Assembly: GCA_947311175.1 (NCBI GenBank)
Contig: CAMZKK010000119.1
Location: 1-13,909 of the forward strand
Reading direction: 5' to 3'
DNA length: 13,909 bases
Source of the DNA: an uncultured Planctomycetota bacterium
GTDB lineage: Bacteria; Planctomycetota; SZUA-567; JAFGNG01
The translations under genes were made by a program, and so were the position numbers. The notes below the pieces were generated by a model, which saw only the letters and a list, made by a program, of their open reading frames with translations, was not told the origin of the DNA and did not search any database. This document shows positions 1 to 7,044 of the stretch, in pieces (within the stretch, counting starts at the first letter, position 1; each line of letters opens with the position of its first letter).

Positions 1-257
1 ACAACAAATGGCTTTAAAAAATCTACCTCGAGGTGACTGTATATAATTAAAAGTGGAGAGAGAGAAACAACTACAAAGCTTAGATAGATTGCAATTCCTC
101 CACCATAAGGTATTGAAACAGCGTGTACCTTTCTTTCTCCGGGATTATCCACAAAATCATATCGACAAGCCACACTCCTGATAATTGGAACCAAGATGGC
201 ACTCAATAAAAAAGCTGCAACAAAGATACTACTTAAAGCAAGATAGAAAGGATTCAT
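1..257 (-). CDS. Polyprenyl-phosphate sugar-1-phosphate transferase, WecA/TagO/MraY family (N-terminal part)
   Basis: Reading the minus strand from an ATG at 257 gives 85 open codons up to the window edge, so the gene is cut off at its 3' end. A first hydrophobic segment (about residues 3-22) is followed by a cytoplasmic-type loop with VDNPGERKVH and then IPYGGGIAIYL leading into a second hydrophobic segment. This order and the DxPxxRKxH...GG(I/V)AI signature are characteristic of the WecA/TagO branch, which moves a sugar-1-phosphate from a UDP-sugar onto undecaprenyl phosphate in the inner membrane and so starts surface-glycan synthesis. The catalytic aspartates lie beyond the window. The start codon overlaps the stop of the upstream lipoprotein gene (TAATG, one shared base), which implies translational coupling. 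The exact sugar cannot be told, and MraY itself is less likely from the loop sequence. Confidence 0.8.
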   Translation of the reverse strand, partial: MNPFYLALSSIFVAAFLLSAILVPIIRSVACRYDFVDNPGERKVHAVSIPYGGGIAIYLSFVVVSLSPLLIIYSHLEVDFLKPFV

Positions 258-775
258 TACTGCATCTTTGCCATTGCTCTACCACCATACACCAAGTGTA
301 AATGCTCTGAGCGACGTTTTTGATAAATATCCGGATCAAAATCAATATCTCCGTAAAAGTCTGTCTTTTTGAGAAATTTACGCTGAATCACTCGCATTTC
401 CGGACGCAACGTAGCATCACTTTTGATAAAGGTTCGCTCCATAAAAGGAACAACGATATACCATGATTCGAGGCTAAACAGATTATTTCCCTCAATATAT
501 TCACCAGAAAAAAAGATACATTTTCCATTTCCATTGGCAAAGAGTATGCTTGACTTAAGAGCCCGAAAGGCTGCGAGTGCCTTTTGGTTGCTTTTTTCTT
601 CATCAAACGTGACTCCTGAATAATACCTATTGTACCCAAACATTTCTCTTATTGAATTTTCTTTGCCAGGTTTTGCCGTTGAATCAAAACGATACGAAAA
701 GTCTCCCTTGCTTTCCTTACATGACGAAAACAATAATGCCGATGCCACAATCATTAAAAAACAAATCTTTCTCAT
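257..775 (-). CDS. Small predicted lipoprotein of unknown function
   Basis: The protein has 172 residues. It starts with a basic MRK, then a hydrophobic stretch (about 5-16) ending in LLFSSC, a plausible type II signal peptide with the lipidated cysteine at residue 19. The -3 residue is Phe rather than the usual Leu, so this is a slightly imperfect lipobox. The mature part is soluble-looking and rich in aromatic and charged residues, with no family I recognise. A strong Shine-Dalgarno (AAGGAG, at 784-789 on the complementary strand) sits 8 nt before the ATG. The gene lies 29 nt after the DNA methyltransferase and overlaps the next gene (WecA-like) by one base. This suggests an envelope role coupled to that transferase, which is inference only. 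Confidence 0.8.
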   Translation of the reverse strand: MRKICFLMIVASALLFSSCKESKGDFSYRFDSTAKPGKENSIREMFGYNRYYSGVTFDEEKSNQKALAAFRALKSSILFANGNGKCIFFSGEYIEGNNLFSLESWYIVVPFMERTFIKSDATLRPEMRVIQRKFLKKTDFYGDIDFDPDIYQKRRSEHLHLVYGGRAMAKMQ

Positions 776-804
776 AATGGTTACTCCTTAATTATATAAA
801 CAAA

Positions 805-2964
805 CTATTCTTTAAAAGAAAAAACAGGTGATTTTTTCATTATAAATTTTCGCATAGAATTCGGTAGTCCAAAAAGCTGAAAAATGGTTTCGTCAATTAC
901 TATTCTAAATTTTGTGATATCACCACCAAGAGATGCAGCCTTTGCTGCTGCCTCTGTCTTTTGTTCCAATTCTTTGAGCAGCATTGGAAATCGTGCTTTA
1001 TTTCCGATTTCATTATTTTTGCCAAGCCTAAAATAATCTAATAATTTTGTAGGAAAAGGAAGGCTTAGAATTTCATAGATGTTAATATTATTATTGCTAC
1101 TGGTTAATCTAAAACGCCAGTCATAAAGTGAAGAGTTGAGCAATGCCGTAATCAAATAATACGGAACCCCTCCCCTTGCCAGCCAATAATTAACACTATT
1201 TCCAAGATATATCTTACTCTTCACTTCTGCGGCAACCAATCTTGGCAACGACTCCATATTTCTAATCCCAAGTTGAACCGTCCTTGCCGAATATGAAAAT
1301 GGGTCAACAGCTCTAACGCCATCCCCTCTTTTTTCTCGAAACGCATCTGCATCAATAAACCTAGCTTTACTCGGCTCAGCATTCTCATTGGCATAAAATG
1401 GAGAGATATGACATCCTCGCAAAAAAATTGTTCCTTTATCATCACGAATGCAATCTGAATATACCGTTTGATCAACCTCGCCTGCATATCCATCTGCGAT
1501 ATCTGAAAATTTTGCTTTACAGTGAGTTCTCAACCATTTCAAAATTTCCCACTCTTCATCGTAGATAATTGGGATTGGCTGAAGTTCTGAATCTAATTTT
1601 TTAATTTCATCAAATTTAACATTATTTCTTTTTCTCTCTATCATGCCGGAGGATTCAACCGTTGAGGTTATTTCTATAGAAGTAGTTTGACCCTGATTTT
1701 TAGAGGCAAGAAAAATAATTGATGCCTGTCCCACACCAGAAAAGACCTTTTCACTTTCCGTAAAATGCTCAATCCTGCTTAAGGAATGATTTTGCAGTAA
1801 ATGTTTACGTAGGGTAGATGCCATTTTGTCAGTCATAAAGCTTGAGGGAACAATAAATGAAAGATTCCCTCCGTTTTTTAACAATTCAAACGAGCGTTCA
1901 ATAAACAAACGATATAAATTCAATTGCCCGGAAAGAGCATTTTTGTAGATCTTGGAATCTCGTAAATACTTAACGTAAAGCTTTTTTTCCGGATTGCTTT
2001 TAAATGAAGTAAGGACATCATACGGGGGATTTCCAAGTACAATATCAAAACCGCCCCGCTCTTTGATTTTAGGAAACACTTTCCCCCAATCAAAACATTC
2101 CGGTTCGTATTTTTTTCTCGCGGCAAGCTCCTCTTCAGAATTATGCCAAACGCTACCAACCAATGAATCTCCTGATAAAAAATGATCAGGTACAGTAAAC
2201 GGCAACAACGGACTCGAAAACTCGAGCCAAAGAGTTACTCTCGCAAGGCGTACTATCTCAGGGTTTGAATCAACGCCATACAGTCTAGTTTCTGCGATAT
2301 GACGTGCTGAACGAATATCACCATTCGAAAGATACCATGCAGTAGAAATCAAAAAATGACCAGTTCCCATTGCAGGATCACAAATATATGGTGCTTTTTT
2401 TCCTCTTGCAGGTTTAGGGATAACAAGTTTTATAATCTTATCAACAATTATCTGTGGGGTAAAAAAGACACCGTTATCTCGTCTTTTTATTCGCAATTTA
2501 CGTTTTTCTTGCTCAATAAATTTAGTGGGAATTGGTACTTCAATAAGTGTTTGATAAGTATCACTAAGAATTCTAACCGGCAGTTCTCCTTTAATCTCAC
2601 TTAATAATATCCAAACTTGAGAGAGGGCATTCTCTGAGACAAATTCATTTAATGGCCACAATCCGGTAAGTCCGGTTTCTTTTTCAAAAGTTGCTCCACT
2701 TCGCCGCTCTGCAAAAAGGGCAAAGACATCAGCAAGGTCAGCCCACCTCACTAACGGAAGAGACGATAACCACTTTAATCTTTCAGCCAATTCTTCACCC
2801 AAAATATTTTTTTGGGTAGCAATCCGCAAGGCAAGTAAGTCAAGAATCAAAGTTCGTGCCGACACATCAAGCTTTCGCAACGGGGCACCAGACTCCTTTG
2901 CCGCAAGTGTGATGACCTCGTATGCGTTAACACATCGGCCTAGAACATCATTCTCATCATACAT
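805..2964 (-). CDS. N6-adenine DNA methyltransferase with TaqI/Eco57I-like recognition domain
   Basis: This 719-residue gamma-class amino-methyltransferase contains GVFFTP (165-170, motif X), CDPAMGTGHFL (195-205, motif I, S-adenosylmethionine binding), YGVDSNP (229-235, motif II), SGDSL (264-268) and the catalytic GNPPY (311-315, motif IV). After the catalytic domain, NLYRLFIERSFELLKNGG and a roughly 250-residue region with GNSVNYW and a conserved NSSLYDWRFR-type stretch match the TaqI-like C-terminal specificity domain of Eco57I/type IIG enzymes. The N-terminal 160 residues are mostly helical and show no evident PD-(D/E)xK nuclease motif. The protein is also shorter than usual nuclease-methylase fusions (about 900-1300). 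It may therefore be a modification-only enzyme or an orphan methylase, and no separate endonuclease gene is visible. AAAGG lies about 9 nt before the ATG. It sits 20 nt after the GNAT gene in a run of same-strand genes beginning with cysE. Confidence 0.85.
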   Translation of the reverse strand: MYDENDVLGRCVNAYEVITLAAKESGAPLRKLDVSARTLILDLLALRIATQKNILGEELAERLKWLSSLPLVRWADLADVFALFAERRSGATFEKETGLTGLWPLNEFVSENALSQVWILLSEIKGELPVRILSDTYQTLIEVPIPTKFIEQEKRKLRIKRRDNGVFFTPQIIVDKIIKLVIPKPARGKKAPYICDPAMGTGHFLISTAWYLSNGDIRSARHIAETRLYGVDSNPEIVRLARVTLWLEFSSPLLPFTVPDHFLSGDSLVGSVWHNSEEELAARKKYEPECFDWGKVFPKIKERGGFDIVLGNPPYDVLTSFKSNPEKKLYVKYLRDSKIYKNALSGQLNLYRLFIERSFELLKNGGNLSFIVPSSFMTDKMASTLRKHLLQNHSLSRIEHFTESEKVFSGVGQASIIFLASKNQGQTTSIEITSTVESSGMIERKRNNVKFDEIKKLDSELQPIPIIYDEEWEILKWLRTHCKAKFSDIADGYAGEVDQTVYSDCIRDDKGTIFLRGCHISPFYANENAEPSKARFIDADAFREKRGDGVRAVDPFSYSARTVQLGIRNMESLPRLVAAEVKSKIYLGNSVNYWLARGGVPYYLITALLNSSLYDWRFRLTSSNNNINIYEILSLPFPTKLLDYFRLGKNNEIGNKARFPMLLKELEQKTEAAAKAASLGGDITKFRIVIDETIFQLFGLPNSMRKFIMKKSPVFSFKE

Positions 2965-2984
2965 ACAATATTACCTTTATTGTG

Positions 2985-3944
2985 CTACTTAAAACTTAAT
3001 CCCATAGACTTTGTTCTGCCAATTTCTTCAAAGCCACTTTTTTGATAAAGCCTAACAGCCGGTGTATTATCTTCATAAACATGAAGCTCGATAGCGTCTG
3101 CATTTAAGCTTCTTAAATACTTTCTAATTTCTCGAAAATGAATGGTGGCAAGACCATTGCCTCTCAATTCTTCATTGGTATTCACGCCAAAAACTGCAAA
3201 TATATTTTTTCCCTCAAATGCTGACAAGTGAGGCATAAAAGCAAATATTGCCCTAGTCAAAATTTCAGATGATCCTGCGTCCGCCAAGGTGCTATCAAAT
3301 AATTCCCATCCTCTAAATACAAAATCCAGCCAAGTATCTTTTCCCTTTCTACTCGTCACTGAATAATGCAAGGTTGATAATTTATTTATTTCATCGGTTG
3401 ACATTTCAGGTAATGGCATTGATAAATCTGCTCTCATAATAAGACTGGTTCTACCACGCTTAAATCCGCATTTTTTCAACAATCCAACAAATGCCTTATT
3501 ACTAAATTCAGGACCAGAACGTTCAGAGCCATCAAGCAAGGTTGAATAGCAAGGAGAATACGGATATGTCCCCCCCCCATCAATAAAAAATACACTCTCA
3601 CGACGAAGAGCCTTGATTGATTCATTAATTAAGGACAATCCTATACCTCTTTTCCGATGATTAGGATGCACCCCTATCATTTCAATTGAGCCGGCAAAGT
3701 TTTCGCCACTTCCTCTCGCCAATGATGAATGACAAATGCCAATTATTTCGCTGCTTGCTTGTGCGACGAGAAAGAGATTGGGTTTATATGCCCTAGATTT
3801 TAAAACATGCTCTTCAAATTGACGTGTCGTTACGGGATGAAAACCATGTACTCCAATCATTGTCATGTTGTAAAGATTAACCGTTTTTATGAGGTCCGAT
3901 GCCAACAAGCCGTGCCGAAATGAACGAATGGTATATTTGCTCAT
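2985..3944 (-). CDS. Tandem GNAT-fold N-acetyltransferase
   Basis: The 319 residues contain two GNAT domains. The first (about 5-170) has the acetyl-CoA pyrophosphate-binding motif HPNHRKRGIG (93-102). The second (about 175-319) has NTNEELRGNGLA (255-266) and the classic C-terminal NTPAVRLYQKSGFEEIG (293-309). The two-domain layout resembles MshD-type and other double GNATs. The substrate cannot be predicted, but small-molecule or protein N-acetylation are the usual options. The start follows the cysE stop by only 2 nt, and its AAGG ribosome-binding site lies inside the 3' end of cysE, so the two genes are surely co-transcribed. A run of nine C on the plus strand (3570-3578) encodes three consecutive GGG glycine codons (residues 123-125). 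This is an unusual homopolymer for such AT-rich DNA and a possible slippage site. Confidence 0.85.
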   Translation of the reverse strand: MSKYTIRSFRHGLLASDLIKTVNLYNMTMIGVHGFHPVTTRQFEEHVLKSRAYKPNLFLVAQASSEIIGICHSSLARGSGENFAGSIEMIGVHPNHRKRGIGLSLINESIKALRRESVFFIDGGGTYPYSPCYSTLLDGSERSGPEFSNKAFVGLLKKCGFKRGRTSLIMRADLSMPLPEMSTDEINKLSTLHYSVTSRKGKDTWLDFVFRGWELFDSTLADAGSSEILTRAIFAFMPHLSAFEGKNIFAVFGVNTNEELRGNGLATIHFREIRKYLRSLNADAIELHVYEDNTPAVRLYQKSGFEEIGRTKSMGLSFK

Positions 3945-3946
3945 AT

Positions 3947-5035
3947 TTATTTTACCTTATTTTTGGTCTTTTTTGATTTTATTTTTTTACTGTTAACCTT
4001 ACCAATTTTATTTGGTTGACAATTATATGAGCATTTTTTTTTCGCATCTTTCTCTGCTGTGCAAAACTCTCTTGCCGGACAAGTCCATGCCGGTGTATCT
4101 TTCGTTATTTGTTTTTTTCTATTTTTCATTCTTTTGTCAATAAAGACAAGCTCAGGAGGAGTGATTGTTACCAATGTCGATGGTGGCACACTTTCACTAA
4201 GCATTGCATTACCGCCAATAGTACAGCCCTTACCAATCGTTGTCTGACCACCAACAATAGTTGCCCCCGGATAGATAACCACATCATCTTCAATGGTTGG
4301 GTGGCGTTTCACACCATGCAACTCTTGTCCCTTTGATGCACCTAATGCACCAAGAGTAACGCCATGGTAAATACATACATTCTTACCAATAATTGTAGTC
4401 TCACCAATTACAACGCCAGTGCCATGATCAATGAAAAAGTTTTTCCCAATTTGTGCTCCGGGGTGAATGTCAATGCCGGTATTGGCATGGGCAAATTCAT
4501 TTATCATTCGTGGAATCAATGGGACCTTCGTCAAATATAATTCATGGGCAAGACGATGCATTGCAATCGCTTTGATTCCAGGATATGACAAAATTATTTC
4601 ATCAAAGCTACTCGCTGCCGGATCGTGTTCAAAAGCTGCCGACACATCGGTTTTTAAGATTTCTCTAATTTCAGGAATCTTGGAAATGAGGTGCATTGCC
4701 GCATTTTCCGCAACCATTCTGCAATCACAACTTCCACAATTTGTTAATTTACATTGATAGTGAAATGCAGTTTCTATTTCCAGAGAAAGGTGAGAAAAAA
4801 TATCATAAACCAAATCGCCAATAACATGATTAATATTAATATGACTAACCGGGCGAGAATCCGTAAAGCCTGGAAACAAAATAAACATAAGACTATCTAA
4901 ACATTCAAAAATTACATTCTGATCGGGAATAGCAAGTCCTTCGAGATGATTAATCCCCTTGTCATCCTCATAGGTACTTGCTACTTTTTCAACAATTCCC
5001 AATAATTTTTTTTTAGTTAAAACGCCTTTAGCCAT
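3947..5035 (-). CDS. cysE: Serine O-acetyltransferase (EpsC-like subfamily) with Cys/Lys-rich tail
   Basis: This enzyme acetylates serine with acetyl-CoA to O-acetylserine, the first step of cysteine synthesis. After an alpha-helical N-terminal domain (about 1-180) comes a left-handed beta-helix of hexapeptide repeats (about 187-295): TGIDIHPGAQIG, FIDHGTGVVIGET, VTLGALGAS and GVKRHPTI. Asp189, His204 and His245 line up with the catalytic Asp/His and substrate-binding His of characterised CysE. At 362 residues it is long. There is a cysteine cluster in the N-terminal domain (Cys95, 100, 103, 105) and a C-terminal extension with Cys319, 325, 335 and 339 followed by an almost pure Lys/Asn/Ser tail (from about 341). 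The usual C-terminal Ile that docks into CysK is absent. The ATG at 5035 has GGAG 6 nt upstream. It is the first gene of the minus-strand operon, divergent from the STAS gene across a 145-nt AT-rich gap. Confidence 0.92.
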   Translation of the reverse strand: MAKGVLTKKKLLGIVEKVASTYEDDKGINHLEGLAIPDQNVIFECLDSLMFILFPGFTDSRPVSHININHVIGDLVYDIFSHLSLEIETAFHYQCKLTNCGSCDCRMVAENAAMHLISKIPEIREILKTDVSAAFEHDPAASSFDEIILSYPGIKAIAMHRLAHELYLTKVPLIPRMINEFAHANTGIDIHPGAQIGKNFFIDHGTGVVIGETTIIGKNVCIYHGVTLGALGASKGQELHGVKRHPTIEDDVVIYPGATIVGGQTTIGKGCTIGGNAMLSESVPPSTLVTITPPELVFIDKRMKNRKKQITKDTPAWTCPAREFCTAEKDAKKKCSYNCQPNKIGKVNSKKIKSKKTKNKVK

Positions 5036-5121
5036 TTATTTCTCCATAATTTATCATAATATTTTATTCATTTAATTATTATATAAATTGCAGCAATTAT
5101 AACAATAATATATATTATTAT

Positions 5122-5150
5122 TTGCAAGATAGATAGATACAGGGTAAAAT
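5122..5150 (+). promoter_or_regulatory. Candidate sigma70-type promoter of the STAS gene
   Basis: TTGCAA (5122-5127), a 17-nt spacer and TAAAAT (5145-5150) match the -35/-10 consensus at 4 and 5 of 6 positions. They lie about 30 nt before the STAS start codon. AAAGGAG (5168-5174) follows as a strong ribosome-binding site. The rest of the divergent gap (5036-5180) is almost pure A/T apart from a small near-palindrome AATTGC-A-GCAATT (5086-5098). The cysE promoter must also lie there, but no single candidate stands out. Confidence 0.45.
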
Positions 5151-5180
5151 ATATATAAGACATAAAGAAAGGAGTTACAA

Positions 5181-5468
5181 ATGGAAATAACATTGAGCTT
5201 GGGGAAAGATTTTCCACAAATTGATGGAAGCAATTCAGATGAATTCGCCGCAGAAATAATAAAGATTGAGGACGCAGATATAAAAGAAGTAATCTTAGAC
5301 TTCGAAGGCACCGAATACATCAATTCAATGGCGATGGGAACCATTTTTGCAACTTATCAAAAGCTAAAAGATCAAGACCGAAAATTAAGCATTATAAATG
5401 TAAATGACAAAATCAAAAGACTTCTGAAGGTAGCAAATTTAACATCAGTGTTTGGCATTGACAATTAA
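5181..5468 (+). CDS. STAS-domain anti-sigma factor antagonist
   Basis: This 95-residue single-domain protein has the SpoIIAA/RsbV layout. Strand-rich N-terminus ISLS-like (residues 1-15) is followed by VILDFEGTEYINSMAMGTI (37-55), where Ser49 aligns with the phospho-acceptor serine of the D-S-S-G motif (here N-S-M-A), and by KLSIINVNDKIKRLLKVANL (about 73-92). Such proteins bind and sequester an anti-sigma kinase when unphosphorylated and release it when phosphorylated. No anti-sigma kinase (HATPase) or PP2C phosphatase gene is in the window, so its partner must be elsewhere. It is flanked by the divergent cysE promoter region and a hairpin-rich gap and appears monocistronic. The Asp-to-Asn and second Ser-to-Met changes at the phosphorylation site are unusual but leave the acceptor serine. 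Confidence 0.85.
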   Translation: MEITLSLGKDFPQIDGSNSDEFAAEIIKIEDADIKEVILDFEGTEYINSMAMGTIFATYQKLKDQDRKLSIINVNDKIKRLLKVANLTSVFGIDN

Positions 5469-5569
5469 AAATTAAAAATTAAAAATGATGGTGACGCTTT
5501 GCGTCGTGTTGATTCGCAATGAGTATTATCACTCATCCTTATTCCGAGGGAAATGCAAAGTTTCTTTGC
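5465..5569. repeat. Cluster of a heptamer tandem repeat and three small hairpins
   Basis: The stop codon of the STAS gene is embedded in three tandem copies of TTAAAAA (5465-5485). Three perfect inverted repeats then follow in quick succession: GACGC-ttt-GCGTC (5493-5505), ATGAGT-attatc-ACTCAT (5519-5536) and GCAAAG-ttt-CTTTGC (5555-5569). The 11-mer ACTCATCCTTA occurs at 5531-5541 and again at 5575-5585. None of the hairpins is followed by a good T-run, so an ordinary terminator is not obvious. They look like short mobile or duplicated palindromes. The hairpin at 5555-5569 is followed by TTGTTACT, as are the 27-nt elements near hflX. Confidence 0.6.
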
Positions 5570-5618
5570 TTGTTACTCATCCTTACTATTTACTCTTCTT
5601 GTTTTTTTAAAGCCGTTT

Positions 5619-5648
5619 GAAGTTTAGGTGTAATTTATCCTAAATTTC
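5619..5648. repeat. Imperfect inverted repeat with TTTAGG/CCTAAA core
   Basis: GAAGTTTAGG (5619-5628) and CCTAAATTTC (5639-5648) pair over 10 positions with one G-T wobble around a 10-nt loop. The core reappears near 7031, 7771 and 8691, so this is one member of a short dispersed family in the window. It lies about 25 nt before the -35 box of the oxidoreductase and could act on that promoter, though no evidence shows it does. Confidence 0.5.
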
Positions 5649-5673
5649 GCTTCTAAATATTTTTTTTAGGTAT

Positions 5674-5702
5674 TTGACAATTTATATATTTACTATTATA
5701 AA
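5674..5702 (+). promoter_or_regulatory. Sigma70-type promoter of the oxidoreductase gene
   Basis: A perfect -35 box TTGACA (5674-5679), a 17-nt AT-rich spacer and TATAAA (5697-5702, 5 of 6 to consensus) lie 50 nt before the ATG. This is the best promoter match in the window. Confidence 0.65.
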
Positions 5703-5752
5703 TACATAATATTAATTTTTTATAAACCATATTAAGAAATGGAAGAGACAAA

Positions 5753-7009
5753 ATGGCTGAGAAAAAGAAAATTGTTATTGTTGGTGCTAGCTACAGAGCT
5801 ATGCATGGTTTTCTGAATAATATTCGTGATAGCTATAGCAATGAATATGATGTTGTGGGAATACATGATTTAACCATCGAAAAGGTTGAGGATTTAAACG
5901 AATGCTTTAAGAGTAATTATAAAGCATATGATGATTTTGAAAAAATGATGGAAGAGAATAAGCCAGATATTGCTGTTATTGCAAATATAGATTGTGTGCA
6001 TATTGATTATTTGGAAAAAATAATGGCTGCCGGAGTTACTACCGTGGTTGAAAAACCATTGTGCATTGATGCTGAACAATGTAAAAGAGTGCGAAAAGCA
6101 ACGGAGTTAAACCCATCAGTAGAAGCAGTTACTGCTCACAACTTGCGATATCACCCTGCATCTTTAAAAATCAAAGAAGTTCTTGATTCTGGAAGGATAG
6201 GAAATATCTTATCTATTCAATTTGTAGAGTCTCTTGATATCGACCATGGCACCAGCTACTTTCATCGCTGGAATAGAGCAATGAAAAATAGTGGTGGACT
6301 ACTTATCCATAAATCATCGCATCATTTTGATTTGTTAAATTGGTTTACCGGTTCATATGCTGATGAGGTTTTTGCACACGGCAAACTATTATCCTATGGT
6401 GCAGAAAATTGCAAATTCAAAGTAGGTGAAATGGCTGAGACATGCCATGAATGCAAAAAAACAAAAGAAGAATGTGCGCACCGTCTTGATTTGAGCGGAC
6501 CTCGGCTTGAAATGCACAAGAGTAATTTAAAGGCAGGACTATATACCCCTGATTTGTGTGTATACTCACCAGAAATTGACATTGTCGACCATGCATGTGT
6601 TGGCATTACCTATAAAAATGGAGTTCACGCAAATTACACAATGTGTGCTCATTCATCGGTAGAGTCAATGAAAATCGAAATTGAAGGAACTGTTGCTAGA
6701 CTCGAATACGAGATTATCTACAGCACTGCCCCTGATGTCAAAAAGAGTGATGGAGAGGTAAGTACTCACCAACAACACCTTAGAGTCATTGAATTCAATA
6801 AACCAATTGAAGAAATAGAAATCCCTCCAGTAAAAGGTAGCCATGGCGGAGCAGACCTTTTAATGTGTAAAGATTTATTCGGTGGTGAAAAAAGCGATGC
6901 AAAAGCAACCTTAGAAGATGGTCTCCAAGCTGTCCTCGTTGGTATCGCAGCAAACGAATCAATAAAGACAGGTAAAGCAATCAATATCGCAGAATTAGAA
7001 AACGCATAA
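5753..7009 (+). CDS. Gfo/Idh/MocA family NAD(P)-dependent oxidoreductase
   Basis: The 418 residues begin with a Rossmann nucleotide-binding fold: IVIVGASYRAMHG (7-19) and VVEKPLCID (98-106), which contains the family EKP motif. Next come HNLRYHPA (129-136) and GGLLIHKSSHHFDLLNWF (181-198), the sugar-binding and catalytic segment in which His190 and Asp193 match the conserved HxxD. This HKSSHHFD variant marks a subgroup of cyclitol/sugar dehydrogenases common in PVC and Bacteroidetes genomes. An insertion carries four cysteines (Cys220, 231, 234, 241; CHEC in the middle) that could bind a metal or be structural. The substrate cannot be named from sequence. The gene has its own promoter and GGAAGAG 5 nt before the ATG. 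It is monocistronic and convergent with the NUDIX gene, 35 nt away. Confidence 0.88.
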   Translation: MAEKKKIVIVGASYRAMHGFLNNIRDSYSNEYDVVGIHDLTIEKVEDLNECFKSNYKAYDDFEKMMEENKPDIAVIANIDCVHIDYLEKIMAAGVTTVVEKPLCIDAEQCKRVRKATELNPSVEAVTAHNLRYHPASLKIKEVLDSGRIGNILSIQFVESLDIDHGTSYFHRWNRAMKNSGGLLIHKSSHHFDLLNWFTGSYADEVFAHGKLLSYGAENCKFKVGEMAETCHECKKTKEECAHRLDLSGPRLEMHKSNLKAGLYTPDLCVYSPEIDIVDHACVGITYKNGVHANYTMCAHSSVESMKIEIEGTVARLEYEIIYSTAPDVKKSDGEVSTHQQHLRVIEFNKPIEEIEIPPVKGSHGGADLLMCKDLFGGEKSDAKATLEDGLQAVLVGIAANESIKTGKAINIAELENA

Positions 7010-7044
7010 CAATCATAAATTGTAGCCAACTGCGAAATTTAGAA

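Larger units (their letters stand above)
5469..5752. other. Hairpin-rich intergenic gap
   Basis: This 284-nt gap contains no credible open reading frame on either strand. It holds, in order, the heptamer tandem, four inverted repeats, a duplicated 11-mer and, at its right end, the promoter and ribosome-binding site (GGAAGAG, 5741-5747) of the oxidoreductase gene. Confidence 0.7.

Noticed and set aside
145..153. Perfect DnaA-box sequence TTATCCACA
   Set aside because: A single copy inside the WecA-like coding sequence (it encodes the conserved VDNP). The only other near-match (12673-12681) is 12.5 kb away, so there is no origin-like cluster.
4059..4757. Three open plus-strand frames within cysE
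   Set aside because: They are antisense to a well-conserved serine acetyltransferase and have no ribosome-binding site or recognisable product.
5493..5505. Terminator for the STAS gene
   Set aside because: The 5-bp hairpin is followed by GTGTTGATTC with no T-run, so intrinsic termination is not supported.
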